A stretch of DNA of 22,266 nt from the NCBI GenBank assembly GCA_963922455.1, contig CAWUIO010000108.1:1-22266 (forward strand), read 5' to 3'. This document shows positions 7,315 through 16,060 of the stretch, piece after piece. The first letter of the stretch is position 1; every line of letters starts with the position of its first letter. The notes under the pieces were generated by a model. The model was given only the letters and a program-made list of their open reading frames with translations. It was not told the DNA's origin and did no database searches. The translations under genes were made by a program, and so were the position numbers. This DNA comes from CAWUIO01 sp963922455 (lineage in GTDB: Bacteria; Bacteroidota; Bacteroidia; Cytophagales; Microscillaceae).

Positions 7315-9444
7315 TTATTTTATTTTCTTTCCTTGAATATTAACCCCAAACATTTTCAAGCTTGCTTGGAAAGCTTCTACCACATCATTTTCTTGTTGAA
7401 GATTTAAGAAAATGCCTTTATCCAGGGAGACAAAGGTGCCATTTTCTTGAGGAATGAGGTAAGTGTTTAAGTTGGCCGCGGGGATCTCCATATATATTAG
7501 AGGGCCTTTCTTTTGAATCATCATTTCAAAACCGTAACGATCTACCAAATAGCGCCCATACATATCTTCTGGAACCGGAAATTTGGCTACTTGATCGGCC
7601 AAAGAGGGATAGAAATTATCAAGATAGGAGAAGTCTATCACACGGGTATTAACGCTGAGGGACTTTAGCTCTTGGTGACGGGGTATTTTTACTTGAATAG
7701 CCTTGGAAGATTTCCATTGCCCGCACTTAAAATAAAGGCTATCTTCGCTTCCATCCTGGTAGGTGAGTTCAACCAAGAGGGGGACTGGGCGGGTTCCCTT
7801 GTTTTCCAAAGCCAAGGTTCCTTTATCAAAGCTCTTTATGGCAATGTCTGCGTATCCTAGTTCAAAAAACCAAGGTTTCCAAAACCAGCTGAGGTCTTTA
7901 CCACTTACGCGCTCAAAGGTGTAAAAGAAGTCATAGGGAGTAGGGGATTTTTTGGCCCAGCTACGGATATATTCTTGGTAGCCTTTCAAAAAAAGCGCAT
8001 CACCTAATTCATGGTGGAGCATAGAATATACAAAAGCGGGTAGTGGATAGGCCGAATAACCATAATTGCTATCATCCATAAACTGCGAAGAAGTCATAAG
8101 GGGAAGGTCTTCATAGGCTCCCACCATACCTTGTACACTAGTGGTATAATTGGGGAACAAGGGAGTACTACTATTGCCCCAATATCTTTGAACTACCAAG
8201 GCGGTGATATATTCGGCCCAGCCTTCATCCATCCAAGCGTGCTTTCGTTCATTGGTTCTCACGTACATCGGGAAGTACATATGATACATTTCGTGGGCTT
8301 CCAATTCTAAATTAGAGGCCTGGTTATAGGCCATCATCGGAAACTCCATCCCGCCGCCCTGTAGGCCAATAAAGGTGGTAAAACGGGGATAAGGGTAGGG
8401 GATACCCGGAATATCCTCCGAAAAATGTTTCATGATCTTCTGTTGCTGGGCTGTCATCCCGGCAAAGGCATCTGGCGTCCCTATTGGGTAAACCGAACTT
8501 ACTAAGACCGAACGGCCTTCCACTTTTTGACTAGCCGCATTCCAAGCATAATGATCACTCAAGGCAAAAGCAAAATCAGATACTTCCTCCGCTTTAAACA
8601 CCCAAGTACCCGACTTATTTTTATAGTCACTCGCCAGCTCTTCTTCGGAGATAATCTGAACCGGTTCTTCAGAATTTAATGCTTTTTGGTAAAGGGCTAA
8701 GTTTTTATCTGGGTAAATATCGCTGGGGTTTTGCAACTCCCCACTGGCCCATACACTAAAATTTTCCGGAGCCTGAACGGTAACTTCGTAATTGCTAAGG
8801 TTATTATAAAACTCTGTTCTTAAGGTATACTCCTCCGTATCCCAGCCAAAAACATCATCATAGACCGAAATCTGGGGGTACCAATAAGCCACAAAAAAGG
8901 AGGAGCTATCGGCGGCTCCGGTCCGGCGGTTAGTTAATGGGATATATTGGCTCCAACTACATTCTATTTTCAGGCTCTCGCCCGGTTTGAGTTCTTGCAA
9001 AAGCCTAATGCTTAGGTTGGTAGCCGTCCTTTGCACATAAGAGCCTGCGATATCGTAATTTTGCTCATTGATAGCCAGCGATTTAATCTTTACCCCTTCT
9101 CCAATGTCTTCGGGGCTTACTCGAGTAGCCCGGGGATTGGCCTCCCGAAATACATCTCCGTACAAGCGCAGGATAATAAAACCTAATTTATCCGGGCTAT
9201 TGTTATAATACGTAACCGTTTCTAAGCCTTCCAAAAGCCGGGTTTTAGGATCTACTTTTACATCAATTTGATAATCGGCGGTGTTTTGCCAGTAATTTGG
9301 TCCCGGTTGGCCATCTTTGGACCGGGTTCCTTTTTCATAGGCCTCTTGGTAGGGTTTGGCCATATAGAGCAAGCTCCCCTGGGCAAAGACAAAGTCTGGG
9401 CACAAGAAAATGAGCAGAAAATATACGAATGTTCTGAATTTCAT
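7315..9444 (-). CDS. secreted M1-family zinc metallopeptidase
   Basis: 709 aa with a Sec signal peptide (about 22 residues, MKFRTFVYFLLIFLCPDFVF). The zinc site is HEMYH at 384-388, with the third ligand E407 in DEGWAEY, giving the HExxH-x18-E spacing of peptidase family M1; E385 is the catalytic base. GGGMEFPMM just upstream corresponds to the GAMEN exopeptidase loop, although the sequence is changed. The N-terminal 300 residues are the beta-sandwich domain of this family and the end is a beta-rich C-terminal part. It should remove N-terminal residues from peptides in the periplasm or outside the cell. The family in Bacteroidota is often annotated as an M1 aminopeptidase; the altered GAMEN motif makes substrate preference uncertain. 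Confidence 0.88.
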   Translation of the reverse strand: MKFRTFVYFLLIFLCPDFVFAQGSLLYMAKPYQEAYEKGTRSKDGQPGPNYWQNTADYQIDVKVDPKTRLLEGLETVTYYNNSPDKLGFIILRLYGDVFREANPRATRVSPEDIGEGVKIKSLAINEQNYDIAGSYVQRTATNLSIRLLQELKPGESLKIECSWSQYIPLTNRRTGAADSSSFFVAYWYPQISVYDDVFGWDTEEYTLRTEFYNNLSNYEVTVQAPENFSVWASGELQNPSDIYPDKNLALYQKALNSEEPVQIISEEELASDYKNKSGTWVFKAEEVSDFAFALSDHYAWNAASQKVEGRSVLVSSVYPIGTPDAFAGMTAQQQKIMKHFSEDIPGIPYPYPRFTTFIGLQGGGMEFPMMAYNQASNLELEAHEMYHMYFPMYVRTNERKHAWMDEGWAEYITALVVQRYWGNSSTPLFPNYTTSVQGMVGAYEDLPLMTSSQFMDDSNYGYSAYPLPAFVYSMLHHELGDALFLKGYQEYIRSWAKKSPTPYDFFYTFERVSGKDLSWFWKPWFFELGYADIAIKSFDKGTLALENKGTRPVPLLVELTYQDGSEDSLYFKCGQWKSSKAIQVKIPRHQELKSLSVNTRVIDFSYLDNFYPSLADQVAKFPVPEDMYGRYLVDRYGFEMMIQKKGPLIYMEIPAANLNTYLIPQENGTFVSLDKGIFLNLQQENDVVEAFQASLKMFGVNIQGKKIK

Positions 9445-9528
9445 CTGGGATCAAGTTTGGGCGTCTGATTATTGCGTGGTAAAGGAAGTGAAATTTTTGC
9501 AAAAGATAGGGGATTATATTGCGAATTT

Positions 9529-9657
9529 GGGGCTGCCCCCCGGGATGAAGAAAAGGGTCGATAGGTCATATGGTATCCCGGGGGTCGGGCTTTCGCTACT
9601 CGCTGGCTCCCGCGCCCACCGGCGGCGAGCTCAGACAGGCCGCTCTATCCCTCAGCC
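9529..9657 (-). repeat. interspersed GC-rich element, copy C
   Basis: On the minus strand it begins GGCTGAGGGATAGAGC 3 bp after the stop codon of the outer-membrane-protein gene. The conserved box GCGAGTAGCGAAAGCCCGAC is followed by the longest stem of the family, 10 bp: CCCCCGGGAT (plus strand 9537-9546) with ATCCCGGGGG (9575-9584), around a 28-nt loop. It ends with the GGGGCTGCCCC palindrome at 9529-9539. Confidence 0.85.
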
Positions 9658-9660
9658 TAT

Positions 9661-10860
9661 TTAAAAATAGCGGAACAAGGTAAACTGCAAAAAGCTATCG
9701 TTTCGGAGAAAAAAAGCCAGTTCATCAGTTTTTACTCGATGGAAGAGTCGAGCCTCCAGCTCTCCTTTCCACACATTACCAAACCTTCGGCTACTCTCTA
9801 CGCTGAAAAAACGACTGCTTCCTTCTAAGTCAAAAGTCCCTCCTGCCAAAAATTCCGTGCTGCTTACATCATTAAATGCTAAGCGTAGCCCGGTAAACAC
9901 ATCATTGGCCAAATTATTAATAGCCAATTCATCCCGGCTGTCGTAGAGGTATTCGGCCAGAATGCCTAAGTCTAAACCCGAAGCAGCAATATTGCCGAAC
10001 GTATACTCAAAACCGGCAGCCAAGGACACAAAATCTTGTTCATCGGCATAGCGGTAGATGGTTTCCAGTTTCCATAAGAGCGGGCCGGTGGTAGCTTGCA
10101 AATCCAAGCCGCTCTGATGGATAATGGGATAAATAAGCTGAGGAGACTCGCTTGCCAAGCCTATAAAGAGGGGTTCTCGTCCTACACCATAATAATAAGA
10201 CACACCGATATCAATAGGGCCAAAATAATGCGACCAGCGCATGGCAGCACCGGGGTGCCATTCCTCGATTTCACTATCGATTACAAAATCCTCTCTTTCT
10301 ATGACATCGGGAAACCGGAGGCGTCCCCTCTGAGAAGGAAATTGTCGTTTGCGGGCATATGGTAGGTAAAAGAAATCCCAAGTACCCCAATTGCTAAGAT
10401 AAGAGAAGTGCACCATAGGCTGACCCAGCTTTTGCTCCCCGTCAAAGCTCTCCACTTGATCGGTTTGGTTGATGATATCTACCAAATGGGCCGATTCGGT
10501 CACTCCCCAGAATATTTTCTTAAACCCTAGGCTTATTTCCCAGTTCTTTTTAACTTTTTGATAATACAGTTCGCGAAGGTCTACATGAGTCCGGTTCTGA
10601 TCAAACTGATCCAAGCGGCCAAAGCCAACTAATTTGATGAGGTTACGTCCTTGGGCCCACTCCAAACTATATTCAGGCGTAACCGCAAAGGATAAGTAGT
10701 TGCGTCTCTGCCCTGGATAGAGTCCTTCTTTGAAGAAATACCGGTTTTGAGCTTGGAGTTCCAATTGGAAATCGTGCTCCGCTCCCTCAGGGGCTTGTCC
10801 AAGCACTAGCGCCGGGAGGAATAAAGAAGCAGCGACCCATACGAGTCGCAGCTTCAACAT
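9661..10860 (-). CDS. outer-membrane beta-barrel protein of the export operon
   Basis: 399 aa from the ATG at 10860, which gives a compact signal peptide (MLKLRLVWVAASLFLPALVL, then GQ); an in-frame GTG at 10884 is an alternative start. The mature protein is a series of alternating hydrophobic and polar strands with many Tyr, Phe and Trp residues (LGFKKIFWG, VSYYYGVG, LFRYF), and the last residue is Phe, the usual C-terminal signal for outer-membrane insertion. It resembles the DUF1302-type porin-like proteins that sit beside RND/MMPL and LolA-like genes. It is the last gene of the operon and is followed directly by repeat copy C. The barrel call is sound; its role as the exit pore of the system is inferred from context. 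Confidence 0.75.
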   Translation of the reverse strand: MLKLRLVWVAASLFLPALVLGQAPEGAEHDFQLELQAQNRYFFKEGLYPGQRRNYLSFAVTPEYSLEWAQGRNLIKLVGFGRLDQFDQNRTHVDLRELYYQKVKKNWEISLGFKKIFWGVTESAHLVDIINQTDQVESFDGEQKLGQPMVHFSYLSNWGTWDFFYLPYARKRQFPSQRGRLRFPDVIEREDFVIDSEIEEWHPGAAMRWSHYFGPIDIGVSYYYGVGREPLFIGLASESPQLIYPIIHQSGLDLQATTGPLLWKLETIYRYADEQDFVSLAAGFEYTFGNIAASGLDLGILAEYLYDSRDELAINNLANDVFTGLRLAFNDVSSTEFLAGGTFDLEGSSRFFSVESSRRFGNVWKGELEARLFHRVKTDELAFFLRNDSFLQFTLFRYF

Positions 10861-10898
10861 GATGAAGAGATGAGGGTTTTTCACGGTTTTTTTTAGGT

Positions 10899-11684
10899 TT
10901 AGCGGCCGGCTCGGATGAGTGCATTCTGCGTAAAATCCTGTTCGGCCAACTCGGTTTTAAAGGCATACTCTTCAAAATATAAGGTAGTTTCTTTTCCAGT
11001 TTGATGGTTGACCATCTTGAATTGCAAAGCCCGCCAGTGTTTTCCTAAGTATTGCTTGTACTTAGAATAGGTTAGGGTTTTTAATTGGGCGTTTTTACGA
11101 TCGTAGAATACAATTCTTTCCAATCGGTACCCTTTATCAAGATTGTACCAAACCAGCCTGCGGGTATAGCCCGATTTAGGGTCTACCGGATCTTGCTCCA
11201 CCAAGGCACAGTTGGATCCATTCAATTGCTCATTGCGAATGAACTTGTAGGTATACTTTTCCACTTCATTAGAGGAAAGATCTTCATACGCAAACTCACT
11301 CCCCATAAAAGGTCCAGATTTATTATCAGAGGAGATTCGCTTTACCCGCTTGATTGCGGGTAAGTAAAGCCATTGATCATCGGCTCCTTTCTTATGGGTA
11401 AAGGTTAAGGTAGCCGTACCTTGTACATCTTTCGGACTTTGAAATACGATGAGTGATTTGTCCCCGTCTTGGGTCAACTCCAAGGTCCGGTTTTCCATGA
11501 AGCGCGTACTTTCCTGCCCTTGCTTGTTTTTTAGCACCATTTTGAGTTTTACCTCAGAGCTGGAAAAACCTTGATCGGCTTGGTCGGCAGCCTTGGCGAT
11601 GGCCAATCCTTTTTGGGCTGGACTTTGGGCGGGCAAAGCCAGCGTGCTTAACAGCAGCATTACGATAATTAAAATACGTTTCAT
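10899..11684 (-). CDS. LolA-like outer membrane lipoprotein-sorting protein
   Basis: 261 aa with a Sec signal peptide (MKRILIIVMLLLSTLALPAQ). The body shows features of the LolA/LppX-fold proteins annotated as outer membrane lipoprotein-sorting proteins: FQSPKDVQGTATLTF, the DDQWLYLPAIKRVKRI segment, GSEFAYEDLS, and a final strand set with YSKYKQY. Members form a half-open barrel that can carry a lipid acyl chain through the periplasm. It lies 34 bp after the RND permease gene and about 38 bp before the barrel gene, a pairing known from other bacteria, so it is probably the periplasmic carrier of this system. It is not the housekeeping LolA, which is shorter and normally lies elsewhere. Confidence 0.82.
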   Translation of the reverse strand: MKRILIIVMLLLSTLALPAQSPAQKGLAIAKAADQADQGFSSSEVKLKMVLKNKQGQESTRFMENRTLELTQDGDKSLIVFQSPKDVQGTATLTFTHKKGADDQWLYLPAIKRVKRISSDNKSGPFMGSEFAYEDLSSNEVEKYTYKFIRNEQLNGSNCALVEQDPVDPKSGYTRRLVWYNLDKGYRLERIVFYDRKNAQLKTLTYSKYKQYLGKHWRALQFKMVNHQTGKETTLYFEEYAFKTELAEQDFTQNALIRAGR

Positions 11685-11718
11685 AAGTTTTATGGGTATG
11701 GTGGTTAATTCATTACAA

Positions 11719-14082
11719 TTAGGCGGCTTGTTTAGCCAATGGTGCTTTCCGGCCTTGTTGGCTAAATAAGAGCAACAAAGCGGGTAGCATTAGAAAATCA
11801 ATAATTAAAGCTGCGGAGATCACCAAAGAAGTTACTTTGGCCATGCCCGAGTTCATCCCGAAGCTGGATTGAGAAAGGATGATGAAGCCAGCCACCAGTA
11901 CCAAAGTAGTGACCACCAGGGCCCTCCCCACCGTAGCAAAAGCATAATGGATAGCATTTTCGGCCGAATAACCGTACTCCCTACGGGCCCGCAGGTATTT
12001 CATCAGAAAGTGAATGGTATCATCCACAATAATTCCCAAAGTCATCCCAAATACGATCGATATACCGATGTTGATTTGCCCACCGATCAGGTACCAAGCC
12101 CCAAAGCCGACCATGGCAGGGGCCACATTGGGCAAGAGGCTTAGCATCCCGTAAGGGAAACTTTTTAGAGCAAGCATCAGGATGCATGAAATCAAGAGAA
12201 GGGCCACCACTGTTCCCAAAATCATGCTTTGGATTTGTGTGCTGGATACGTAGGCAAACATCATCGTTGGGCTAATTCCATAGGAAAACATAGCCTCGGG
12301 GGCATTGTCTTGGAGCCATCCCTCAGCCCGCTTTACAAATGTTATCATGTCTCGGGTGGGAATATTTTGGATAGTGGCAATGAGCCGGGTCTCCGATTTA
12401 TCTACATTGATTTGATTGTTTAAGTCCAAGCCAAATGGTAGGGAAAACTCATACATCAATAAATACTGCGCAGCCTCTTCCCGATTATTGGGAATCCGGT
12501 AGTATGCTAGGCTATCCCCGTGCATGGATTGATTGATCTGACGACTAATTTCTGCGTAGGAGTTTACGTGTACAACTTCTGGTTGCTCTTCAAGCCATTT
12601 TTCAAAAGCCTCAAGTTGCTCCAAATAAGCTGGATTGTTAATCCCTCCGGGCTCTCCCGAACCTAGAGAAAACTCGGCATTGTAAATCCCGGTAAGCCGC
12701 TCATTGATAAAGTCAGTATCTTTTCGGAATGACACACTCTGATCAAAATATTTGATAAACTCATCATTGAGCTCACTATTTAGGGCAAAGGCGGTAAACA
12801 AACCGATAAAAGCCATAGAACCGGCCAGTACCCAAGACCTTTGTTGGATCACAAAGTTGGCAATTCTTCCATAAAAGCCATTTTTAGGTTCATCAGTTGA
12901 GGCTTGCACCTTCACTTTGACGGGTAAAATTACCATAAAAGCAGGTAGTACAGTTACCGAAAATACAAAGGCGGCTACCATCCCTACGGCCGTGATGTTC
13001 CCCAGATCGTGGAATGGAGGTACTTCACTGGTGTTCATAGATAAGAAACCAATCACCGTTGTCAAACTTGTAATAAAGACGGGAAGGAAGTTAATCCGTA
13101 GGCTTTCCACAATGGCCTCCCGTTTTCCCAATCCCCGGCGCATGCCCTGCATCATACTGATTAGCACATGGATACTATCAGCCACGGCCAAGGTCATTAT
13201 TATAATAGGAGCCGAACTGGATGGGGGAGTGAGTTTAATCCCGACGAAACCAGCAAAACCCATGGCAACGATAATGGAGAAGACAATAACAATCAATGTG
13301 GAAATAGTCCCCGATATGGTGCGGGTAGCCAGAAATATAGTGAGCACAATAGCCAAAAACATAAGGGGGATAAGCGAACCGGCATCGCTCTGCGAAGCCT
13401 CAAAAAATGCCCCATTGAGCATAACCAAACCCGATAAATGGGTTTTTAGTTGTGGGTGTTTGCTCTCAAAGTCCAAGACCATATCTCGGACATAGGTGAT
13501 GACCTCGGGGTTTTCTGTAATAGACTCCCCCGGAAACTTCACCGTAATGTTGATAGCCGAAATAGTCCCATCTTCACTCAAAAGACGTTTTACCAGCAAG
13601 GGTTCATCCAGGGCAATTTCCTTTAGCTTATTTACCTCGCTTTGATTCTTTTCCTGGGCCTGCTCAACCAGATCTTCTACATAGAGTTCATCCCCTTCGG
13701 CATGCGTGTATTGGTAGTTGGTAATAGCATCAACCCGAGTGGAGTAGGGTGTCTGCCAAGCACTGTCGGTAAGTTCTTCTAATGCAGCCAGGTTTTTTGG
13801 GGTAAATGTTTCTCCATTCTTGGGCTCGATGACAATCAAGACATTGTCATCTTGGGTGTACTTGCGTTGCAAGGCTTCGTAGGCTTGTAATTGTGGGTTG
13901 TCCTTTTTGAAGAATACCCGGTAGTCACTATCAAAACCCAATTTAGAGGCTCCCATAAAAAAAGCCATCACGGTAGCTAAGCTGGTAATCAATACCAACC
14001 AGCGTCGGCGAATTACCCATCGGGCCAATTGCGCCCCCAGGTTGCCACTTTGCTTTTTAATTTGATTGATCTGCGATTTCAT
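11719..14082 (-). CDS. RND superfamily exporter (MMPL/HAE3 type)
   Basis: 787 aa, about half the size of classical AcrB-type pumps but duplicated inside: two six-helix bundles, each with a large periplasmic loop (about residues 58-225 and 430-600). Paired acidic residues lie in the fourth helices: D302 in LAVADSIHVL and D687-D688 in IVDDTIHFL, the expected proton relay. This is the HAE3/MMPL branch, which exports hydrophobic molecules such as lipids, hopanoids or siderophore-like compounds. It is the first gene of an operon with a LolA-like protein and an outer-membrane barrel, so cargo is likely handed from inner to outer membrane. A MarR gene lies upstream on the same strand. The cargo is unknown. 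Confidence 0.88.
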   Translation of the reverse strand: MKSQINQIKKQSGNLGAQLARWVIRRRWLVLITSLATVMAFFMGASKLGFDSDYRVFFKKDNPQLQAYEALQRKYTQDDNVLIVIEPKNGETFTPKNLAALEELTDSAWQTPYSTRVDAITNYQYTHAEGDELYVEDLVEQAQEKNQSEVNKLKEIALDEPLLVKRLLSEDGTISAINITVKFPGESITENPEVITYVRDMVLDFESKHPQLKTHLSGLVMLNGAFFEASQSDAGSLIPLMFLAIVLTIFLATRTISGTISTLIVIVFSIIVAMGFAGFVGIKLTPPSSSAPIIIMTLAVADSIHVLISMMQGMRRGLGKREAIVESLRINFLPVFITSLTTVIGFLSMNTSEVPPFHDLGNITAVGMVAAFVFSVTVLPAFMVILPVKVKVQASTDEPKNGFYGRIANFVIQQRSWVLAGSMAFIGLFTAFALNSELNDEFIKYFDQSVSFRKDTDFINERLTGIYNAEFSLGSGEPGGINNPAYLEQLEAFEKWLEEQPEVVHVNSYAEISRQINQSMHGDSLAYYRIPNNREEAAQYLLMYEFSLPFGLDLNNQINVDKSETRLIATIQNIPTRDMITFVKRAEGWLQDNAPEAMFSYGISPTMMFAYVSSTQIQSMILGTVVALLLISCILMLALKSFPYGMLSLLPNVAPAMVGFGAWYLIGGQINIGISIVFGMTLGIIVDDTIHFLMKYLRARREYGYSAENAIHYAFATVGRALVVTTLVLVAGFIILSQSSFGMNSGMAKVTSLVISAALIIDFLMLPALLLLFSQQGRKAPLAKQAA

Positions 14083-14169
14083 GCGTTATAGGCATTTGGT
14101 ATAAAAGTACGATTATCAAAAAATCCGAATATCGCAATATAATGACACGCGAATTTTAAGAGCTAAATA

Positions 14170-14177
14170 CAAACCTA
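14170..14177 (-). promoter_or_regulatory. -7 element for the RND operon
   Basis: On the minus strand TAGGTTTG matches TAnnTTTG exactly, 87 nt upstream of the RND start codon. No good TTTG is seen at the proper distance, so the assignment is moderate. The terminator at 14311-14340 means the RND genes need a promoter in this 230-bp interval. Confidence 0.38.
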
Positions 14178-14210
14178 TAATTGATTTGAAAATAGAATAG
14201 TTCAGAAATC

Positions 14211-14227
14211 GAAGTAAATTTTACTTC
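14211..14227. promoter_or_regulatory. palindrome upstream of the RND operon
   Basis: GAAGTAAATTTTACTTC has perfect 8-bp arms around one central T. It sits about 35 bp upstream of the proposed RND -7 element, where a regulator could act. The neighbouring MarR protein is the natural candidate, as MarR dimers bind palindromes of this size; this is inferred from position only. Confidence 0.45.
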
Positions 14228-14272
14228 TTTCTTACTAAATGTGGGGGCTTAGGCAGGAGGGTAATTTTGAAT

Positions 14273-14287
14273 GTCGAAAATTTCGAC
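14273..14287. promoter_or_regulatory. second palindrome upstream of the RND operon
   Basis: GTCGAAAATTTCGAC has perfect 7-bp arms around a central A, between the MarR terminator and the RND promoter region. It could be a regulator-binding site; its sequence differs from the palindrome at 14211, so the two may serve different proteins. Confidence 0.42.
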
Positions 14288-14310
14288 TTTCGTATTAACT
14301 GGGTAAATAT

Positions 14311-14340
14311 AAAAAAAGCTCGGGTATAAACCCAAGCTTT
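14311..14340 (-). terminator. rho-independent terminator of the MarR gene
   Basis: Read on the minus strand, AAAGCT-T-GGGT, the loop TTAT, ACCC-G-AGCTTT gives a 10-bp stem with one internal mismatch, followed by a run of T. It lies 50 bp after the MarR stop codon and separates that gene from the RND operon. Confidence 0.82.
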
Positions 14341-14389
14341 GTCCGATTTTTAGGCAAATTATAAACCGATTGGGGGGCTTGATATACCC

Positions 14390-14845
14390 CTAAGATGGCT
14401 TTAAGGCTTGGATGGCCCGGTTCATATAATCAACAAATTGCGTTCTATCTTCGCGGCTAAAACTTTCTAACAATTGCTCGCACATACAATACATTTTTTC
14501 TTGTAGCGAGTTATAAATATTGCGCCCTTCAGCACTCAATTGTACTATGATAATACGGCGGTCGTCCGGGGAGGTATCCCGCACGACATAGCCTTTTTGG
14601 ATGAGTTTATCAATGATTCCTGTGGCCGTACTGAGGGGGACTTTTAAAAAACCGGCAATCTCCCGCATGATCATACTACCAGACCGCCCCATCATGACAA
14701 GTAAGGAAAACTCTCTTTTCGTAACGTCCGTATACGCTTCCATACAAGAGCTATCAATCTCTTGCATGCCCAGCATCAAGCCTTCCATAGCTTTCACAAA
14801 GCTTTCTACTTGAATTACTTTTTGTGTATTCTGTATTGTATTCAT
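14390..14845 (-). CDS. MarR family transcriptional regulator
   Basis: 151 aa, normal length for MarR. The winged helix-turn-helix is well preserved: helix pair MREIAGFLKVPLSTATGIIDKL (residues about 60-81) and the wing DTSPDDRRIIIVQLSAEG with the family's DxR pattern. N- and C-terminal helices form the usual dimer interface. MarR proteins repress efflux and stress genes and release DNA when they bind a small hydrophobic ligand or are oxidised; C115 and C117 in the CMC motif are placed where redox sensing would be possible, though this is speculative. It ends at its own terminator and is upstream of the RND-LolA-barrel operon, which it probably controls. A palindrome overlaps the start of its own transcript. 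Confidence 0.88.
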   Translation of the reverse strand: MNTIQNTQKVIQVESFVKAMEGLMLGMQEIDSSCMEAYTDVTKREFSLLVMMGRSGSMIMREIAGFLKVPLSTATGIIDKLIQKGYVVRDTSPDDRRIIIVQLSAEGRNIYNSLQEKMYCMCEQLLESFSREDRTQFVDYMNRAIQALKPS

Positions 14846-14884
14846 GTTGTCTCTTTTTTATCCCCTTAGATCCTTCGGCTGGAT

Positions 14885-14917
14885 TACTTAATCTTAAGTA
14901 TTCAAACTCCAAATTTA
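14885..14917 (-). promoter_or_regulatory. MarR promoter with overlapping palindrome
   Basis: On the minus strand TAAATTTG (14917-14910) matches the Bacteroidota -7 consensus. Just downstream, TACTTAATCTTAAGTA (14885-14900) has perfect 7-bp arms around TC, at the expected start of transcription. This arrangement fits autorepression by the MarR protein. No clear -33 element was found. Confidence 0.45.
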
Positions 14918-15150
14918 AATATTTTGTGCCATCGTGGCCCATTTTCATCTGGCACGCAATTAATATACAATAAAAAAAGCCCCTTTGTTACCTATTAAGC
15001 GCATTTTAGTATTTTTCTACCTAAATCTGAGGATATTTTTTTCAGGATACCCGCCAGACTAAAATCCGAACTTCTCTCGGGAGATACCTTGGGATATGTG
15101 GGCACCTTTGCCTATGTAAATCGCAATCGTCCATCTTAAAGGTAAAGCCC

Positions 15151-16008
15151 ATGCATAAGTCAAGACAAAACTCGGTCTCTTTTTTAATCTTCTTCTTATT
15201 TTTCTTTGGCTTGAGTCAAGTAGTAAAAGCCCAAGCGGTTATAGGGTATTCCCAGGATGCATTTGAAGGCAAATCGCTCAAACTACATCCGGGCAGATAT
15301 GATGCCCATTTTTTAGTATCTAAAGGGCTGGCTCAGAAGATAAACTCTTTGAAGATACCTCAAGGTCTTCAAGTTTGGATATACAGCCGGGATTACTGGC
15401 AAGGCAAGTCTAGGGTATTAAAAACGCATGTTTCCAACCTAGGCTGGGATTGGGAAGATACCATGGTATCCTTGGAAATTATTGCCGAGGCCCGGGTAGA
15501 ACTCTTTGCGAAGACTAATTATAAAAAACCTTTGCTTTCCTTGAGCCCAGGTAGCTATTCATTAGATTCACTTTTAGCGCATATCAAGGGGCCGTTTTAT
15601 TCCTGGAAAATTCCCCAAGGCTTGGAAATTATAGCGCTTTCCAATGTAGGTAATGGAGACATCACAGATACCATCCGGGCAAATAAAGCCAAACTTGACC
15701 CGGTCTGCTACGCCGATATCCACACCCTGATGGTTGCCGAACAAGAAGTCCAGCTGTTCGAACATCGCAACTTTGAGGGCCGGAGCTTGCAATTGTTGCC
15801 CGGTGCTTACGATGTGCTAGAGCTAAGGTCCCGGGAACTAGACGATCAAATATCATCCATCAAGATACCAGATGGGTATCTAGTTATTGCTTTTGAACAG
15901 GCCCATTTTCAGGGAAAATCTAAGGTTTTTACCCAAGATATGGCCTTCACAGGTTGGGAGCTAAATGATGCCATCTCCTCCCTCATGATCCGTAAACGTA
16001 TACCATAG
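15151..16008 (+). CDS. secreted beta/gamma-crystallin family protein
   Basis: 285 aa with a signal peptide (cleavage near KAQA, residue 25-28). Repeated Greek-key units are visible: YSQDAFEGKSLKLHPGRYD, YSRDYWQGKSRVL, a more diverged pair in the middle, then EHRNFEGRSLQLLPGAYD and FEQAHFQGKSKVF. The calcium motif (N/D)(N/D)xx(S/T)S is intact in the last pair, D231-D232-Q-I-S-S and N272-D273-A-I-S-S; in the first pair only degenerate versions are seen (AQKINS, EDTMVS). Microbial members bind calcium and are secreted or attached to the envelope. It is divergent from the MarR gene by about 300 bp with a possible promoter near 14984-15017, and ends at a strong terminator, so it is a single-gene unit. 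Confidence 0.85.
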   Translation: MHKSRQNSVSFLIFFLFFFGLSQVVKAQAVIGYSQDAFEGKSLKLHPGRYDAHFLVSKGLAQKINSLKIPQGLQVWIYSRDYWQGKSRVLKTHVSNLGWDWEDTMVSLEIIAEARVELFAKTNYKKPLLSLSPGSYSLDSLLAHIKGPFYSWKIPQGLEIIALSNVGNGDITDTIRANKAKLDPVCYADIHTLMVAEQEVQLFEHRNFEGRSLQLLPGAYDVLELRSRELDDQISSIKIPDGYLVIAFEQAHFQGKSKVFTQDMAFTGWELNDAISSLMIRKRIP

Positions 16009-16027
16009 ATTCTATTATACTTATACA

Positions 16028-16058
16028 AAAGCCTGCTCTGTTGGAGTAGGTTTTTTTT
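16028..16058 (+). terminator. rho-independent terminator after the crystallin gene
   Basis: AAAGCCTGCTC pairs with GAGTAGGTTTT across the loop TGTTG, an 11-bp stem with two G-U pairs, followed by eight T in total. It lies 20 bp after the stop codon. Confidence 0.88.
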
Positions 16059-16060
16059 AT

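Noticed and set aside
12917..13495. Long open frame on the plus strand inside the RND gene
   Set aside because: It is the reverse of a transmembrane-rich region with strong coding signals on the minus strand, and its own translation has no domain or start context.
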